Of a stretch of DNA of 6,898 nucleotides, positions 5,632-6,898 are shown in pieces (within the stretch, counting starts at the first letter, position 1; every line of letters starts with the position of its first letter). Below the pieces are notes generated by a model. That model searched no databases. It was not told the origin of the DNA and saw only the letters and a list, made by a program, of their open reading frames with translations. A program made the translations under genes and the position numbers. This DNA is from Gemmatimonadota bacterium (lineage in GTDB: Bacteria; Gemmatimonadota; Gemmatimonadetes; Gemmatimonadales; GWC2-71-9). The DNA lies in NCBI GenBank assembly GCA_003220955.1, contig QHTW01000132.1, forward strand, positions 1-6,898. The letters run 5' to 3'.

Positions 5632-6898
5632 ATGAAACACGTGTTGCTCGTGGCAGGCCTCGTTTTGGGCCCTGCCACCGTCGCAGGCGCTCAGCAGCCG
5701 ACCACTCCACGCCCCACTCCGGCGCAGGTTACCGCCGCCGGGCTGTCACTCGCCGACGCCATCGCAGTCGCGCGCGAGAAGAATCCCGCCTACCGGCAAG
5801 CCCAGAATAATCTCGCACCGGCCGCCTGGGGCGTGCGAGGGGCATACTCCAGCCTGTTGATTCCGTCGATCACCGCTTCGGGCGGAATGAGTTACACGGG
5901 CCCTGGGTCGCAGACGTTCTTGTCGTCGAGCTTCACGCAGAGTGTCTCCACAGTCTCTTCATTCTATGATGTGGGACTCTCGTGGCAATTGTCGGGCAGC
6001 ACGCTGTCCCAACCAGGACTCGCCAAAGCCCAGCAGCATGCCGTCGATGCTGACGTCGCTGGAGCGGAAAACGCGCTGGTCACAGGGATCAAGCAGCAAT
6101 ACCTGACCGTCTTGCAGGCGCGCGCGCAGGCTGACCTGGCGCAGAAGACGCTGCAGCGCAACGAAGAATTCTTGAAGCTCGCGCAGGCACGGTACGGGGT
6201 CGGTCAAGCGACGCTGATCGACGTGCGGCAGGCTCAAGTCGCCCGTGGGCAGGCGGAAGTAGGTCTGCTCCGCGCGCAAACGCTCGTCAATGTGGAGAAG
6301 CTGCGTCTCTTCGAGCAGATGGGCGTGACGCCGCCGGTCGACGTCGCGGCGGTGCAGCTGACCGACACGTTCAGCGTGGATCCGCCGACGTGGCAGCTCG
6401 CCGAGCTGCTGACGATGGCCGAGCAGCACGAGGGCGCGGCTGGGTGGAGCGTGCGCGCCGCGACGTCCAGCTACGGACCGGCAGTGTCGCTCTCGGCGGG
6501 ATGGTCGGGCTTCACGCAACAGTTCACCAACGTCGACCCGATCATTTTCAATCAGCAGGCCGCGTTCGCGGGCGAATTCTCGCAATGCCAGGACAACAAC
6601 AAGATCCGCGCCAACGCGGGGCTGCCGCCGAACGATTGCAGCGGCTTCGTCTGGGGCGCGGCCAACGAGCAGGCGCTGCGCGACCGGAATTCCGTCTTCC
6701 CGTTCCAGTTCACCCGGCAGCCATTCCAGGCCCGTCTCACGGTGACGTTGCCGATCTTTAACAACTTTGGACGAGAGCTGGCGATCTCCAATGCACGCGC
6801 GCAACACGGCAACCTCGAGGAATCGGTGCGGGCGCGCGGCCTGGCCGTGCAGACGGAGGTGAGCCAGGCGTTCTTGACGCTGCAGACCGCGTTCCGGA
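5632..6898 (+). CDS. TolC-family outer-membrane efflux channel, C terminus beyond the window
   Basis: The frame runs open from ATG 5632 to the window edge, giving 422 residues of a protein usually about 450-500 long. It should form the trimeric outer-membrane exit duct of an efflux pump or type I secretion system. Residues 1-20 are a signal peptide (Lys2, hydrophobic core, AGA before Gln21). The family's two-fold repeat is visible: L40ADAIAVAREKNP with AAWGVRGAYSS (64-74) matches L256AELLTMAEQ with AAGWSVRAATSS (269-280). Residues 146-228 are long alpha-helical coiled coil, containing ARYGVGQATLIDVRQAQ (186-202), a typical TolC motif. RLTVTLPIFNNFGRE (368-382) is the second barrel strand signature, and the helix after it is cut at the edge. 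A loop of about 60 residues (305-365) contains Cys319 and Cys336, the only cysteines, probably a disulfide outside the cell. The second repeat is ten residues shorter than the first before its Trp. A membrane-fusion protein and pump are expected downstream. Confidence 0.93.
   Translation, partial: MKHVLLVAGLVLGPATVAGAQQPTTPRPTPAQVTAAGLSLADAIAVAREKNPAYRQAQNNLAPAAWGVRGAYSSLLIPSITASGGMSYTGPGSQTFLSSSFTQSVSTVSSFYDVGLSWQLSGSTLSQPGLAKAQQHAVDADVAGAENALVTGIKQQYLTVLQARAQADLAQKTLQRNEEFLKLAQARYGVGQATLIDVRQAQVARGQAEVGLLRAQTLVNVEKLRLFEQMGVTPPVDVAAVQLTDTFSVDPPTWQLAELLTMAEQHEGAAGWSVRAATSSYGPAVSLSAGWSGFTQQFTNVDPIIFNQQAAFAGEFSQCQDNNKIRANAGLPPNDCSGFVWGAANEQALRDRNSVFPFQFTRQPFQARLTVTLPIFNNFGRELAISNARAQHGNLEESVRARGLAVQTEVSQAFLTLQTAFR

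Noticed and set aside
5959..6807. A 282-codon minus-strand frame opposite the TolC gene.
   Set aside because: The plus strand codes for a clear TolC-family protein over the same bases.

Overview
The window is about 70% GC and reads as bacterial chromosome from a didermic (outer-membrane) organism. The gene content (a very large NtrY-like sensor kinase, a creatininase-family hydrolase, a TolC-type channel with a Cys-flanked loop) and the protein style are most like Gemmatimonadota. That is an impression from memory of similar proteins, not a phylogenetic test; other high-GC didermic phyla remain possible.

Layout. The first 59% (105-4175, minus strand) is one gene: a 1356-residue membrane histidine kinase. 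It has 14 predicted membrane segments, three extracytoplasmic segments, then HAMP, PAS, HisKA and HATPase modules. Past its stop codon lies a short stretch of much lower GC (about 46% over 31-80). It may hold the start of another minus-strand gene that runs off the left edge. On the plus strand, starting head-to-head with the kinase and overlapping its start by 18 bases, is a creatininase-family metal-dependent amidohydrolase (4158-4877). A small exported protein of unknown function (4874-5545) overlaps it by four bases (ATGA). After an 86-base gap that carries a short palindrome and a good ribosome binding site comes a TolC-family outer-membrane efflux protein (5632 to the right edge, missing its C terminus).

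How they work together. The creatininase and the small exported protein look translationally coupled. The TolC protein probably begins the next unit, since such genes often precede a membrane-fusion protein and an inner-membrane pump, which would lie outside the window. The kinase should signal to an NtrC/NtrX-type regulator, but none is visible. No RNA gene, mobile element or CRISPR array was seen.

Nothing here clearly forms a new multi-gene system. The best leads are the triple-sensor kinase, its two poly-G(8) tracts, the overlapping divergent starts, the altered metal-site motif in the creatininase, and a ten-residue shortening in the second repeat of the TolC protein.
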